A DNA stretch of 64,000 nucleotides from Mucilaginibacter galii (GCF_014635825.1 NZ_BMDO01000007.1:124001-188000), one strand, 5' to 3'; shown: positions 27,341-36,657, counted from the stretch's first letter. Numbers and translations are program-made. The notes: generated by a model from the letters alone, not told the origin.

Positions 27341-27555
27341 ATTATTATATTATAGCACACTAGCATTTCAAATTAATTACACTGTAATAGTTCTATGTTT
27401 TTTGGACAAACCATTGACATTTTATATGCTATAACTCAACGCAAAAGGCTAACATTTAATGCAGTAAAGGTTAATTGTATAAACACTTTGCTACAATTTT
27501 TCATTTGGTGTTAATTATATTACTCCACAATAATTATGTGCATATTAATTAACGG

Positions 27556-28653
27556 TTAATATGCATTTATTACCTCAATTACCTTCTTAACCTCATCATC
27601 AGTCATTACGGGGCTTAGAGGAAGGCTGAGTACTTCGTTATGGATCTTTTCACTTATAGGATAGCTCAGATGGTTCCATTCTTTATAAGCATGTTGCTTA
27701 TGTGGTGGTATAGGATAGTGTATAACTGTTTGAATATTATTATCCGTTAGGTATCTTTGAAATTCACTTCTATCTTCAACTCTTACTACAAATAAGTGCC
27801 ACACATGTCCATATTCATTTGCAACTGTTGGTAAAATAACTTTACTGTTATTAATTCCCTTTAAATATCTATTAGCTACACTTCTTCTTACTGATGTTTC
27901 ATCATCCAGCGCTTTTAGCTTAACGCCTAATAACGCAGCTTGCAATTCATCAAGCCTACTATTGGTGCCTTTATAGTGGTTTTTATACTTTACTTCCGAA
28001 CCATAATTTAGTAATGCTCTAATCACTGTAGCTAATTCGTCATTATTCGTGGTAATTGCTCCAGCGTCGCCTAAAGCACCTAAGTTTTTGCCAGGATAAA
28101 AGCTAAATCCGGCAGCATCTCCAAAATTACCAGCTTTTGTGCCATTAAAGCTCGCACCATGCGACTGAGCACAGTCTTCTATAATAATTAAATTATGTTT
28201 CTTCGCGATAGCAACAACCTCTGACATGTTACACAATTGCCCGTACAAATGCACCGGTAAGATAGCCTTAGTTTTTGAAGTAATTTTTTCAGATATAAGC
28301 TTTGGATCGATATTATAAGTAAATATATCTGGCTCGATCAGAATTGGCACTAAGTTATTCGCCGAAATTGCCAGTATACTCGCTATGTAAGTATTAGCAG
28401 GGACAAGAATTTCGTCTCCATCATTGAAATACCCTAATTCTTTATAAGCGCGTATTATTAATATAAGTGCATCTAAACCGTTGGCAACGCCAATTGCGTG
28501 TTTACACCCGCAATATTTCGCAAATTCAGTTTCAAAGTCACTAACTTCCTTTCCAAGGATGTACCAGCCTGAATCTAATACTCTTTTAAAAGCTTTATCA
28601 AAATCAGCTCTATATTTATCATTTAATTTATGCAGATCAAGAAACTTTATCAT
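27556..28653 (-). CDS. PLP-dependent sugar aminotransferase (DegT/DnrJ/EryC1/StrS, FdtB/QdtB-like)
   Basis: The 365-residue enzyme has the conserved lysine K189 in [16 protein letters not shown], the expected Schiff-base residue. Other family marks are GVANGLDAL (residues 55-63) and PVHLYGQ (residues 133-139). In FdtB and QdtB it aminates the 3-keto-6-deoxyhexose made by FdtA/QdtA. The gene overlaps the acetyltransferase gene by 17 nt, so the module is translationally coupled and the product is probably dTDP-Fuc3N or dTDP-Qui3N. Confidence 0.9.
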   Translation of the reverse strand: MIKFLDLHKLNDKYRADFDKAFKRVLDSGWYILGKEVSDFETEFAKYCGCKHAIGVANGLDALILIIRAYKELGYFNDGDEILVPANTYIASILAISANNLVPILIEPDIFTYNIDPKLISEKITSKTKAILPVHLYGQLCNMSEVVAIAKKHNLIIIEDCAQSHGASFNGTKAGNFGDAAGFSFYPGKNLGALGDAGAITTNNDELATVIRALLNYGSEVKYKNHYKGTNSRLDELQAALLGVKLKALDDETSVRRSVANRYLKGINNSKVILPTVANEYGHVWHLFVVRVEDRSEFQRYLTDNNIQTVIHYPIPPHKQHAYKEWNHLSYPISEKIHNEVLSLPLSPVMTDDEVKKVIEVINAY

Positions 28654-29197
28654 CTTTTACCAATTTTTCATTTTGAAACTTATACTTTTCGTTAGATTTT
28701 TTGTCAACAAAATCTAAATTCAATAATACTCCATCAACAGTAACGTAGCCTCTATGCGTGGCTGGATTGCCATACCACACAGTAAAAGGGGCAACACTTT
28801 TTGTAACAACACTACCAGCTCCAATAAAGCTGTACTCGCCAATTTCAATTCCGGCTATAACAGTTGAATTTGCACCTATACTTGCACCCTTCTTTATTAA
28901 GGTACGTTTTAAATCGAATCCTGTATTTACAGACTTTGATCTTGGCACCATATCGTTAGTAAATGTAACGTTGGGTCCTATAAAAACATTATCCTCAATA
29001 TGTATCCCATCCCAAATCTGAACGCCGGGCTTGATAGTAACATAATCTCCTATTATAACATCGTTTTCAATTAGACAATGACAATTAATTTTACAATTAT
29101 TACCAATCACTGCGCCTTTTAAAATCACAGCATATTGCCATATCAAAGTATCGTTCCCTATGTTATTAGATTGAACATCAGATAAAGCATGTATCAT
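28637..29197 (-). CDS. dTDP-3-amino-3,6-dideoxyhexose N-acetyltransferase-like (FdtC/QdtC-type)
   Basis: The 186-residue left-handed beta-helix protein has many hexapeptide repeats ([23 protein letters not shown], VWIGxx-type turns, [12 protein letters not shown]). The region YGNPATHRG near residues 152-160 matches sugar N-acetyltransferases of the FdtC type. It lies between the ketoisomerases and the aminotransferase and overlaps the latter by 17 nt. Acetylation of the 3-amino group is inferred from that context. Confidence 0.85.
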   Translation of the reverse strand: MIHALSDVQSNNIGNDTLIWQYAVILKGAVIGNNCKINCHCLIENDVIIGDYVTIKPGVQIWDGIHIEDNVFIGPNVTFTNDMVPRSKSVNTGFDLKRTLIKKGASIGANSTVIAGIEIGEYSFIGAGSVVTKSVAPFTVWYGNPATHRGYVTVDGVLLNLDFVDKKSNEKYKFQNEKLVKDDKVS

Positions 29198-29611
29198 TTA
29201 ATCATTTTTTAAATGTAAAAACTGAGGGTAATCTCTGATGTAATCTTTTTCATCATATTTTTCGGATGCTAAAACTAATAGTACCGAACCTGATGAAAAA
29301 TTAACTAAATCACGCCATATACCCGGTATAATGTACAACCCGTAATTAGGCCTGTTTAACGTGATTGTTTTTTTGTTTTTACCATCATCAAGTACAACAT
29401 CAAAAGAACCGCTTACTGCAATTATTAATTGGTATAAATTATGATGAGCATGCCCACCCCTAGTTTCACCTCCTGGTACATCGTACAAGTAATATACCCT
29501 CTTTATTTCGAAGGGTATATCTGTAAGTCCATTCAAGGGTGTGATATTCCCTGCTCTATTGTGTATTTTAGGAAACTCAATTACATTACAGTTATATATT
29601 GTTGACTTCAT
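29198..29611 (-). CDS. FdtA/QdtA-type sugar 3,4-ketoisomerase, copy 1
   Basis: The 137-residue cupin-like protein has the family block YLYDVPGGETRGGHAHHN (near residues 41-58) with the H-x-H pair H54 and H56 that is proposed to be the acid/base pair in FdtA and QdtA. The C-terminal block NYGLYIIPGIWRDL is also canonical. It converts dTDP-4-keto-6-deoxyglucose to the 3-keto isomer in the cytoplasm. It is the more conserved of two tandem copies and starts 4 nt inside the end of copy 2. Confidence 0.88.
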   Translation of the reverse strand: MKSTIYNCNVIEFPKIHNRAGNITPLNGLTDIPFEIKRVYYLYDVPGGETRGGHAHHNLYQLIIAVSGSFDVVLDDGKNKKTITLNRPNYGLYIIPGIWRDLVNFSSGSVLLVLASEKYDEKDYIRDYPQFLHLKND

Positions 29612-30006
29612 TTTTTAGCAAAATAGGAATAATCATATTCATAGTCTTTATTACTATACGGTTCCGAAGCAACCACGAAGGCTAGTGAATTTGTCGAAAA
29701 GTTTTCCATGTGTCTCCATATTCCATTAGGTATATATAAGCCATAATAAGATCTATTTATTGAAAAACACTTCTTGTTAACTCCATCATCCACTACCACA
29801 TCTAGGCTTCCAGACAAGGCAATGATTACTTCCTTATTATTATGGTAACTGTGACCACCTCTTACTTCACCACCAGGCACATCATAAATCCAATAAGTAC
29901 GTTTTATACTAAAAGGAACGTGATTGTCGGCTTCGAGAAATGAAAGATTCCCTCTTTCATCAATAATCTTAGGAAGAGTAATTAATTTAACACTATCAAT
30001 CGACAT
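29608..30006 (-). CDS. FdtA/QdtA-type sugar 3,4-ketoisomerase, copy 2 (active-site variant)
   Basis: The 132-residue protein is a clear paralogue of copy 1. It keeps YWIYDVPGGEVRGG and YYGLYIPNGIWR, but the H-x-H pair reads H52-S-Y54, so the second histidine is tyrosine. Other surrounding residues are conserved, so the protein is probably folded and perhaps has altered or lost activity, or a different product stereochemistry. It overlaps copy 1 by 4 nt and starts 18 nt after the Wzc stop. Confidence 0.82.
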   Translation of the reverse strand: MSIDSVKLITLPKIIDERGNLSFLEADNHVPFSIKRTYWIYDVPGGEVRGGHSYHNNKEVIIALSGSLDVVVDDGVNKKCFSINRSYYGLYIPNGIWRHMENFSTNSLAFVVASEPYSNKDYEYDYSYFAKK

Positions 30007-30024
30007 TTGAATTTGGCGTTATAA

Positions 30025-32376
30025 TTAAAATAAGCGTTTCCATAAAGATTTATCTTGCTCCAAATCATGACCATATGCCTGGCCATATGCAGAAAAACCA
30101 CCTTTTTGGGCAGGAATATCGTTTACAATAAGATATAAATTTTTTACTTTACCATTTTTTAAATCATTAACAATAGCTAATTGTGATTTATATGTATAAC
30201 CCTGTCTAATTACATAAAAAGTCAAATCCGAATATTTTTCTATCATTAATGCATCCGTAACTAATCCAATTGGTGCACAATCAACTATTATGTAATCAAA
30301 TTCTACCTTTAAGTAATTAATCAACTTCTCTAGTTTACCATTTTCCAACAGCTCTGCAGGGTTAGGCGGTATCGGCCCTGAAGATATTAGATAACAATTC
30401 TCATTAAAACTTAACGGCTTCAACAATTTTTTGTAATCAAAATTTTCATCATCTGATATAGCATAGTTTGTATATCCATTATCATTACTCAAGCCCATGC
30501 TTTCAGATAGCTTAGGTTTTCTGAGATCCATTTCGAGAAAAACAACCCTCTTGTTTGTAAGAGCTAATGCGCTGCCAATATTCAAGGAAAGAAAGGATTT
30601 ACCTTCACCACTCATACTCGATGTGAAAAGTAAGACATTGGATTTAGATGAATCTAATACGAAATGAAGGTTGGTTCTTAAACTTCTAAATTGTTCAGAT
30701 ATTACAGATCTGGAATTTACACCTGTTACTAAGCTTTGTTTATCACTATTATGTCCAATTTCACCTAAAATTGTAGCATTGGTCGCTTTTTCTATATCAC
30801 TTTTAGAGCTAATTTGAATATTAAATAATTCTTTAACAAATAAGAATAATGCCGGTAAAAGAATACCAATAACCACGCCCATTAAATATATAATAGATTT
30901 TTGGGGCTTAAATGGAGAAAAATCGCTTTTGGCAGTATCAATTATTCTTGAGCTCGATATAGTAGAATTCCTAGAGATTGCAGTTTCTTCCCGCTTTTGA
31001 AGCAGAAATAAATATAGTTCCTGTTTTAAGTTTTGCTGACGAGAAAAATCTAGATAATTACGCTCTTTACCCGGCAACTCTTTTAACTGGCCTGTGAATC
31101 CTGAATTTTGTTTTTGTAACTCTGACTTTCCTAATTGTAAGCCCTTTTTATAGGTTTCAATGTTATTTAATAAGTTTATACGAGAATTGTCTATCTGCTG
31201 ATCTAAGTTTTGAATTACTGGGTTACCATCTGTATAGGATAGCGTTGCTTTGTCTCTACTACGCAACAATTCATTGTAAGCCACAATTCCCTGACCAAAA
31301 GACTGGTCGGTGGAATTTATCAGGGAACTGGGTATAAAATTTTTATTTTTGGGATTGCTTAATGTACGTTCAATATCACTAATTACAGTCAATTGCGTTT
31401 CTTGCTGAGTTAACTTATCGTAATAATCACTCGCACTAGTAACTAACGCTTTAGATTGTTCACTTATGTTAGCTATATTGTTTTCCTTTTTATATTCCTC
31501 AAATTGCTTTTCAATGTTGTTTAGTTCTTTAGAAACTAACACAATTCGAGAATCAATAAATGCCATTGTACTATCAGCTATTTGCTTGTCATTTTGCAAA
31601 TTTGATTGCAGATAAATCTGCATAATCTTATTTAATATAGCCTCGCCTTTCGCCGGATTAGAGTATATAAGGGAAAGATCTATTGTTGTTGCTTGCTTGT
31701 CAGATAGAGCGACACCAAAATTTTTGGAGAAATCTAATACTGCTGCGTCAGGTGATTGTATACTGATTTCAAATTTAACTCCTGTCTTGAGTGCTGGTTT
31801 GTTACGTAATAATAAATTGTATTGATTTAGTTTAATTACTTCACCAAACTTTGCATTAAGTTTAAGATTTTCGTTAGAATTTGAAATCGAAAATCTGTTG
31901 CCAGGTAAAATTTCAATATCATAAGTTCTATTTACTATTGTATCCGCTTTGTAGGCTATGCTTACATTAAAAGGAGCGTCTTCAAAAATTTCATTAGCTT
32001 TTAGGCCAGTTTTTAAATACGTCCGTATATTTAGTTGCATTGCATCAACTGTTTTTTTCATTAAAGTTCTAGACTTTAACACTTGAATTTCGTTGTCGGC
32101 ACTGCTTTTAGCACTAAATAACGATCCAACATCACCACTCAAAGTGCCACTAACTGCACTTTTGGGACTATTTTTTTCATCAACAACAAGTATTTTACTC
32201 GCTACAGACCAACTTGTTGCTGCAAAGTAGGCATAGATGTAGGCTAACATTAAGCAAAAAAATATACTCAATAAAAACCATATCCAATTATGAAGAATTT
32301 TGGCCAAAATCTGCTTAATATCAATAGTATCCTCCTCTACAGGTTGACTATTATTTGTATGTAACTTAGGGGACAT
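30025..32376 (-). CDS. Polysaccharide co-polymerase and tyrosine autokinase (Wzc-like)
   Basis: The 783-residue protein has an N-terminal Wzz-like membrane helix (residues 28-50), a long periplasmic coiled coil, a second membrane helix near residue 497 (IIYLMGVVIGILLPALFLF), and a cytoplasmic BY-kinase domain with Walker A SGEGKS near residue 588 and the Walker B region DYIIVDCAP near residue 698. The C-terminus has only a few tyrosines (AYGQAYGHD) rather than a long Tyr cluster. It regulates export and chain length with Wza. It lies 20 nt downstream of wza. Confidence 0.92.
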   Translation of the reverse strand: MSPKLHTNNSQPVEEDTIDIKQILAKILHNWIWFLLSIFFCLMLAYIYAYFAATSWSVASKILVVDEKNSPKSAVSGTLSGDVGSLFSAKSSADNEIQVLKSRTLMKKTVDAMQLNIRTYLKTGLKANEIFEDAPFNVSIAYKADTIVNRTYDIEILPGNRFSISNSNENLKLNAKFGEVIKLNQYNLLLRNKPALKTGVKFEISIQSPDAAVLDFSKNFGVALSDKQATTIDLSLIYSNPAKGEAILNKIMQIYLQSNLQNDKQIADSTMAFIDSRIVLVSKELNNIEKQFEEYKKENNIANISEQSKALVTSASDYYDKLTQQETQLTVISDIERTLSNPKNKNFIPSSLINSTDQSFGQGIVAYNELLRSRDKATLSYTDGNPVIQNLDQQIDNSRINLLNNIETYKKGLQLGKSELQKQNSGFTGQLKELPGKERNYLDFSRQQNLKQELYLFLLQKREETAISRNSTISSSRIIDTAKSDFSPFKPQKSIIYLMGVVIGILLPALFLFVKELFNIQISSKSDIEKATNATILGEIGHNSDKQSLVTGVNSRSVISEQFRSLRTNLHFVLDSSKSNVLLFTSSMSGEGKSFLSLNIGSALALTNKRVVFLEMDLRKPKLSESMGLSNDNGYTNYAISDDENFDYKKLLKPLSFNENCYLISSGPIPPNPAELLENGKLEKLINYLKVEFDYIIVDCAPIGLVTDALMIEKYSDLTFYVIRQGYTYKSQLAIVNDLKNGKVKNLYLIVNDIPAQKGGFSAYGQAYGHDLEQDKSLWKRLF

Positions 32377-32396
32377 ATAGGAGTTAAGTTCTTTTC

Positions 32397-33203
32397 TTAT
32401 TTAGTGCTTATTATAATTGCCAATAGAGAAACCAGAGAGGCTGTAATTGCTGTTATAATTGAAATATTACGATTTTGAATAGCGTCTGATGCAACTATTT
32501 TGGACTTGCTTGACTCAACATAGAGATAATCGTTTTGCTTTAAGAAGTAATAAGGAGAATTCAACACTTCACTCTTACTCAAATCTAATCTAATCAACTG
32601 TCTTGAACCATCATCATGCTGTCGTATTAAAACAACATTCTCACGTTTACCATAAATTGTTAAATCGCCAGCTAATCCCAGAGCATCTAAAATGTTTACC
32701 TTCTCGTTTGATACCACATAAGTGCCTGGTTTTGATACTTCACCCAGTATAGTTATCTTAAAATTAGCAAAACGTAAATTTACAGTAGGGTTTTTGTAAT
32801 ACTGCGCAGCTTTTTCTCTAATTAGGTTACGGGCTTGTTCAGATGTTAAACCTGATATCTTGATCTTACCTAAAACAGGCATTTCAACATTTCCTTGATT
32901 GTCTACCAAATAACCGGCTATAGTTTGTCCACCGGTACTTCCCGTCGAAGTTGCTCCTATTGCTGAATTTTGAACATTACCTTGCGTTAAGGTTTGAGTA
33001 GCTGCAGGATCGACAGTTTGTATATTGATGGATAAAATATCATCAGGTAATATCTTAGGTTCAGTATACTTTATATCTGCTAAGCGAGTAACAGCCGCAG
33101 AGTCGGGAATATCTTTAAAATATTTAACATTTTTAATGGAAGAACAAGAGGTGAATATAAAAGGAAGATATAAACACACACACCATTTCAGGCTAAATCT
33201 CAT
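32397..33203 (-). CDS. Polysaccharide export outer-membrane lipoprotein (Wza-like)
   Basis: I start at 33203 (268 residues) because this gives a lipoprotein signal MRFSLKWCVCLYLPFIFTSC with the lipobox just before the Cys. The longer frame from 33281 would begin upstream of the predicted promoter. A poly-export domain (residues ~45-130) and an SLBB domain (about residues 140-215, KITILGEVSKPGTYVV) follow. A C-terminal hydrophobic stretch (IITAITASLVSLLAIIIS) may be a membrane anchor as in Wza. It forms the outer-membrane channel of the export complex. Confidence 0.9.
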   Translation of the reverse strand: MRFSLKWCVCLYLPFIFTSCSSIKNVKYFKDIPDSAAVTRLADIKYTEPKILPDDILSINIQTVDPAATQTLTQGNVQNSAIGATSTGSTGGQTIAGYLVDNQGNVEMPVLGKIKISGLTSEQARNLIREKAAQYYKNPTVNLRFANFKITILGEVSKPGTYVVSNEKVNILDALGLAGDLTIYGKRENVVLIRQHDDGSRQLIRLDLSKSEVLNSPYYFLKQNDYLYVESSKSKIVASDAIQNRNISIITAITASLVSLLAIIISTK

Positions 33204-33248
33204 ATTTTTCAAACGGAGTGGTAATTGAATTTTAAAAACAAATCTTTC

Positions 33249-33256
33249 CAAAAATA
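33249..33256 (-). promoter_or_regulatory. Bacteroidota -7 promoter element for wza
   Basis: The minus strand reads TATTTTTG, a full TAnnTTTG match, about 46 nt upstream of the ATG at 33203. It supports an operon that begins at wza, separate from the sugar-dehydrogenase gene. Confidence 0.5.
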
Positions 33257-33413
33257 GAATGTTTTTTTTAATAATCTGCATGAGTGGATTGTATTTGCAT
33301 TAAGACCGTATTCGATTTCACTTAATTAGTTATAGAATAATTCGTTGAGGATATAATTAATATAAAATAAAATTACTTAGATATACAATTCATCTCAATA
33401 AATATGACCTTGA

Positions 33414-34745
33414 TTATAACCTGCCATTGACCAACTTATTATTTATTACACTCTTAATATCGTATAAAATGGAATTAGATTTTCTCTTCAACATTTCATA
33501 ATCAAGTTTCAAAAATTCATCATGTGCAACGGCTAATATAATTGCATCATATTGGCCATTTAATTGCTCAAATTTATTGCAAGGGTGTAATTGATATTCG
33601 CGCTGTACTTCTACTGGGTCTGCCCAAGGGTCGTAAATATCGCAACATGTGTCATACTCATTAAGTGTTCTCACTATATCTACCACACGCGTATTGCGAA
33701 CATCGGGGCAGTTCTCTTTAAAGGTAAAACCTAAGATCAGAATGTTGGCTTGCTTTATGGCAATGTTATTCTTGATCATCAATTTAACAACTTCCTGGGC
33801 AACGTAAGTTCCCATACCATCATTAATACGGCGACCGGCTAAGATAATTTCTGGATGGTACCCTACCTCTTGTGCTTTTTGAGCCAAATAGTAGGGGTCT
33901 ACTCCTGTGCAATGCCCTCCTACTAAACCTGGTTTGAAGTTTAAAAAGTTCCATTTGGTGCCGGCAGCTTCTAATACTGCCTGCGTATCTATATGTAGTA
34001 GATTAAAGATCTTTGCAATCTCATTTGCAAAAGCAATGTTTATATCTCGCTGGGAATTCTCAATAACCTTACAAGCTTCGGCTACTTTAATGCTTGGCGC
34101 TTTATGAGTACCAGCTTTGATTATGGATTTGTATAAATCATCAACAAAGTCAGCCACGTGAGGAGTTGACCCAGAAGTTACCTTAATAATATTGGTCAGC
34201 GTATGCACCTTGTCGCCAGGGTTTATACGCTCAGGAGAATAACCTGCATAAAAATCTGCATTAAACTTCAGGCCAGAAACTTCTTCAAGTATAGGAACGC
34301 AAACTTCTTCGGTTACACCCGGATATACGGTGGATTCATAAATCACCACATCGCCTGTTTTCAATGCTCTACCTACTGATTGGCTTGCTTTAATAATCAG
34401 GCTAAGATCCGGACGGTTATGTTTATCTGTAGGTGTGGGTACCGCTACAACATAGACGTTGCAGTTTTGCATCTGCACTTCATCTGCAGTAAAATAAAGG
34501 CCTGTTTGTTGACTGGCAGCGTTTTTCGTATTTTGCAGAAATTCAGATGTGATTTCGTGGGTACGGTCAAAACCGCTCTTGAGTTCGTTAATACGATTTG
34601 ACGATTGATCGAAACCCACAACCGGATATTTGGTGGCAAACTCCACAGCCAGCGGAAGGCCCACATACCCTAAACCTATTACGGCAATAGAAACAGCATT
34701 GTGCTGCGGCAATGCAGCGATGCTTTGGTTTGAAAGATCAAACAT
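33414..34745 (-). CDS. UDP-HexNAc-type nucleotide-sugar 6-dehydrogenase (TviB/WbpO-like)
   Basis: The 443-residue enzyme has the NAD-binding motif [13 protein letters not shown] (near residues 24-36) and the catalytic Cys in [12 protein letters not shown] near residue 279. The surrounding [13 protein letters not shown] block is typical of TviB/WbpO-type dehydrogenases that oxidise UDP-N-acetylhexosamines to uronic acids using two NAD. The C-terminal domain has [14 protein letters not shown]. It precedes wza by 210 nt and has its own promoter. It supplies an acidic sugar for the polymer. Confidence 0.92.
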   Translation of the reverse strand: MFDLSNQSIAALPQHNAVSIAVIGLGYVGLPLAVEFATKYPVVGFDQSSNRINELKSGFDRTHEITSEFLQNTKNAASQQTGLYFTADEVQMQNCNVYVVAVPTPTDKHNRPDLSLIIKASQSVGRALKTGDVVIYESTVYPGVTEEVCVPILEEVSGLKFNADFYAGYSPERINPGDKVHTLTNIIKVTSGSTPHVADFVDDLYKSIIKAGTHKAPSIKVAEACKVIENSQRDINIAFANEIAKIFNLLHIDTQAVLEAAGTKWNFLNFKPGLVGGHCTGVDPYYLAQKAQEVGYHPEIILAGRRINDGMGTYVAQEVVKLMIKNNIAIKQANILILGFTFKENCPDVRNTRVVDIVRTLNEYDTCCDIYDPWADPVEVQREYQLHPCNKFEQLNGQYDAIILAVAHDEFLKLDYEMLKRKSNSILYDIKSVINNKLVNGRL

Positions 34746-34777
34746 TATTATGGAGTTCTCAATTAGTAGATAGCCTG

Positions 34778-34785
34778 CAAATGTA
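34778..34785 (-). promoter_or_regulatory. Bacteroidota -7 promoter element for the sugar-dehydrogenase gene
   Basis: The minus strand reads TACATTTG, a full TAnnTTTG match about 33 nt upstream of the ATG at 34745. Confidence 0.5.
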
Positions 34786-34943
34786 CAGATAATTTCTGAG
34801 CCGCGTCGAAGTGTTTTTATTCACACTCCCCCGCTCATTGATTTGCACGAAACCAATTTGATTGAATTTTGTTCCAGTTCAATATCGAAGTAGAAAATTA
34901 ACGCTTCATAAACAATCGATTAAATTAAAGTAAAACAGAGTTA

Positions 34944-34958
34944 GTGTATTTTTTACAT
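34944..34958. promoter_or_regulatory. Operator-like palindrome upstream of GlcNAc-kinase homologue 1
   Basis: GTGTATTTTTTACAT matches the palindrome found at 36820 and 63342 in 13 of 15 positions. It lies 66-80 nt before the ATG at 35024. A -7-like box TACTTTTA (one mismatch) begins at 34990, 31 nt from the operator edge. The regulator is inferred, not shown. Confidence 0.5.
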
Positions 34959-35023
34959 CAAATTGTTTTTTTTAAAAGCAAGTAAATCCTACTTTTAACC
35001 CAAACAAATTATAAAGTAAGCCT

Positions 35024-35884
35024 ATGAAATTAATTGCCGACGGCGGCTCAACTAAAACCAACTGGTGTTTAGTAAATGATGAGGGTAAAAAAGTATACTT
35101 TAATACTGAAGGTTATAATCCATATTTTGTAAGTAAGGAATACATCATAGAGTCTTTAAACAATAATCTGCCCGAAGATCTTGACCGCGCACACCTTACC
35201 GAAGTAAATTATTATGGTGCTGGTTGCTCAACCGCCGAAAAACGCAAAATAGTTCAGGAAGCGATGAGCATTGTGTTTACTAATGCGAAAGTTAATATAG
35301 GTCATGATTTGTTGGCAGCCGCGCGTGCATTATTAGGACATAGCGAAGGTTTTGCTGCAATTTTAGGAACAGGTACTAATACCTGCATCTATGATGGAAA
35401 AGATGTACTCCATAATATAGACTCTGGCGCGTATATATTAGGCGACGAAGGCAGTGGTTGTTATATTGGTAAAAAGTTATTGGTCGATTACCTCCGCGGC
35501 TACATGCCGGAAGCCGTACGTAAGAATTTCTGGGAAACTTATCACCTAACTCCCGATGATGTTAACGAGCAGGTTTACTCGCAACCTCTGGCCAACCGTT
35601 TTTGTGCTGGCTTTAGCAAATTCGTGTATGATAACAACGTTCACCTCGAATATACACGTAACTTGGTGAAGACTTCATTTGAAGATTTTTTCCGCAACCT
35701 GGTAACCCATTATCCTAACTACAAAAACTATTCATTCAATTGTATTGGTTCTGTTGGCTATAACTTCAGAAACGTATTGGAAGAAGTGGTTACCGAAAAT
35801 GGCATGAAAATGGGTACCATTATTCGCTCGCCTATAGATAACCTTGTAAAATACCACTTAGAACTTGCACCAAGCCAGTTATAA
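35024..35884 (+). CDS. BadF-type N-acetylglucosamine kinase homologue 1
   Basis: The 286-residue ASKHA-fold kinase has the phosphate-1 motif DGGSTKT (D6-T12), the phosphate-2 region LGTGTNTCIYDG near residues 114-125, and the DEGSGCYIGK loop near residues 138-147. All expected ATP-binding elements are intact, so it is likely to be active. Family members phosphorylate GlcNAc or related amino sugars. It has an operator-like palindrome upstream and ends at a strong bidirectional hairpin terminator. A second copy lies 1 kb downstream. Confidence 0.85.
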   Translation: MKLIADGGSTKTNWCLVNDEGKKVYFNTEGYNPYFVSKEYIIESLNNNLPEDLDRAHLTEVNYYGAGCSTAEKRKIVQEAMSIVFTNAKVNIGHDLLAAARALLGHSEGFAAILGTGTNTCIYDGKDVLHNIDSGAYILGDEGSGCYIGKKLLVDYLRGYMPEAVRKNFWETYHLTPDDVNEQVYSQPLANRFCAGFSKFVYDNNVHLEYTRNLVKTSFEDFFRNLVTHYPNYKNYSFNCIGSVGYNFRNVLEEVVTENGMKMGTIIRSPIDNLVKYHLELAPSQL

Positions 35885-35891
35885 GCAACAG

Positions 35892-35942
35892 ACTATAAAA
35901 GAAAAGCGCTTTGACAAAATCAAAGCGCTTTTCTTTTATAGT
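35892..35942. terminator. Bidirectional terminator with perfect 23-bp arms
   Basis: The arms 35892-35914 and 35920-35942 are exact complements with a 5-nt loop. They include an AAAAGAAAAG/CTTTTCTTTT flank and a GCGC core, so termination works for both the kinase and the Nudix gene. Confidence 0.9.
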
Positions 35943-35967
35943 ATTATCGATATTGTGGTGATCGACT

Positions 35968-36657
35968 TTAAACATCAACACCCAGTTCGTTTTGAAATAT
36001 CTTGCTGTATTTACGCCTGTCAAATTTATATAGCTTTGCAGCCCTGAACGATACATTTTTCTGTTTCTCATCCAGTTCTTTCAAAAAGCCATAACTCAGC
36101 ATCTTTTTCCTAAAGTTACGTTTATCTAACTTCTTATTTAATATGGCCTCATAAAGTTGCTGAAGCTGGGTAAGTGTAAATTTTTCGGGAAGTAATTCAT
36201 AAGCAATAGGTTGATAACTCAGCCTGCGACGCAATTTATTAAAACCTGTTTTAAAAATTTCAGTATGATCAAATGCCAGTTTAGGCAAATCATTAACGGT
36301 GTGCCACAAAGCTTTTTTTGCTAACTGACCAGGCTTTAATTCCTTTTGACTATCGATGCGTATCAATGCATAATAAGCAACGGTAATAATGCGCCCCCGG
36401 GGGTGACGGTGCACATCTCCAAACGTATGAAATTGCTCCATATGCAAATCATCAAGGCCGGTTAGCTCATGTAAAATACGTTCTGCTGCCTCTTCTATAC
36501 CCTCATCGTTTTCTACGAGGTTACCCGGTAAGGCCGGCCAGTCTTTAAAAGGCTCATCATTCCGCTCAATTAGCAAGATCTTTAATTCGCCGGCCTCAAA
36601 ACCGAAGATCACGCAATCGATAGAAAATTCAGACTCAAATTTAACCAGTTGTTCCAA
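35968..36657 (-). CDS. NrtR-like Nudix-type transcriptional regulator
   Basis: The 229-residue protein has an N-terminal Nudix domain (residues 8-140) and a C-terminal winged-helix domain (about residues 160-225; LTQLQQLYEAILNKKLDKRNF), the fusion typical of NrtR/AraR-type regulators. The Nudix box from G45 has E52 and R60, but the REuxEExGu segment reads RILHELTGL, with I61 and L65 in place of two catalytic Glu. It is therefore probably a ligand-sensing, not hydrolysing, protein. Start is TTG at 36657, the only in-frame start. It is divergent from the kinase2-gapA operon and shares its upstream region, which holds an operator-like palindrome. Confidence 0.88.
   Translation of the reverse strand: MEQLVKFESEFSIDCVIFGFEAGELKILLIERNDEPFKDWPALPGNLVENDEGIEEAAERILHELTGLDDLHMEQFHTFGDVHRHPRGRIITVAYYALIRIDSQKELKPGQLAKKALWHTVNDLPKLAFDHTEIFKTGFNKLRRRLSYQPIAYELLPEKFTLTQLQQLYEAILNKKLDKRNFRKKMLSYGFLKELDEKQKNVSFRAAKLYKFDRRKYSKIFQNELGVDV

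Noticed and set aside
27376-27388. ATTACACTGTAAT upstream of wzx as part of the GTGTAA-TTACAC regulon
   Set aside because: Half-site orientation is inverted relative to the regulon palindrome, and the wzx gene has no metabolic link to it.
33204-33281. Extended N-terminus of the Wza-like protein
   Set aside because: It would place a lipoprotein signal inside the protein and lies upstream of a full TAnnTTTG box.
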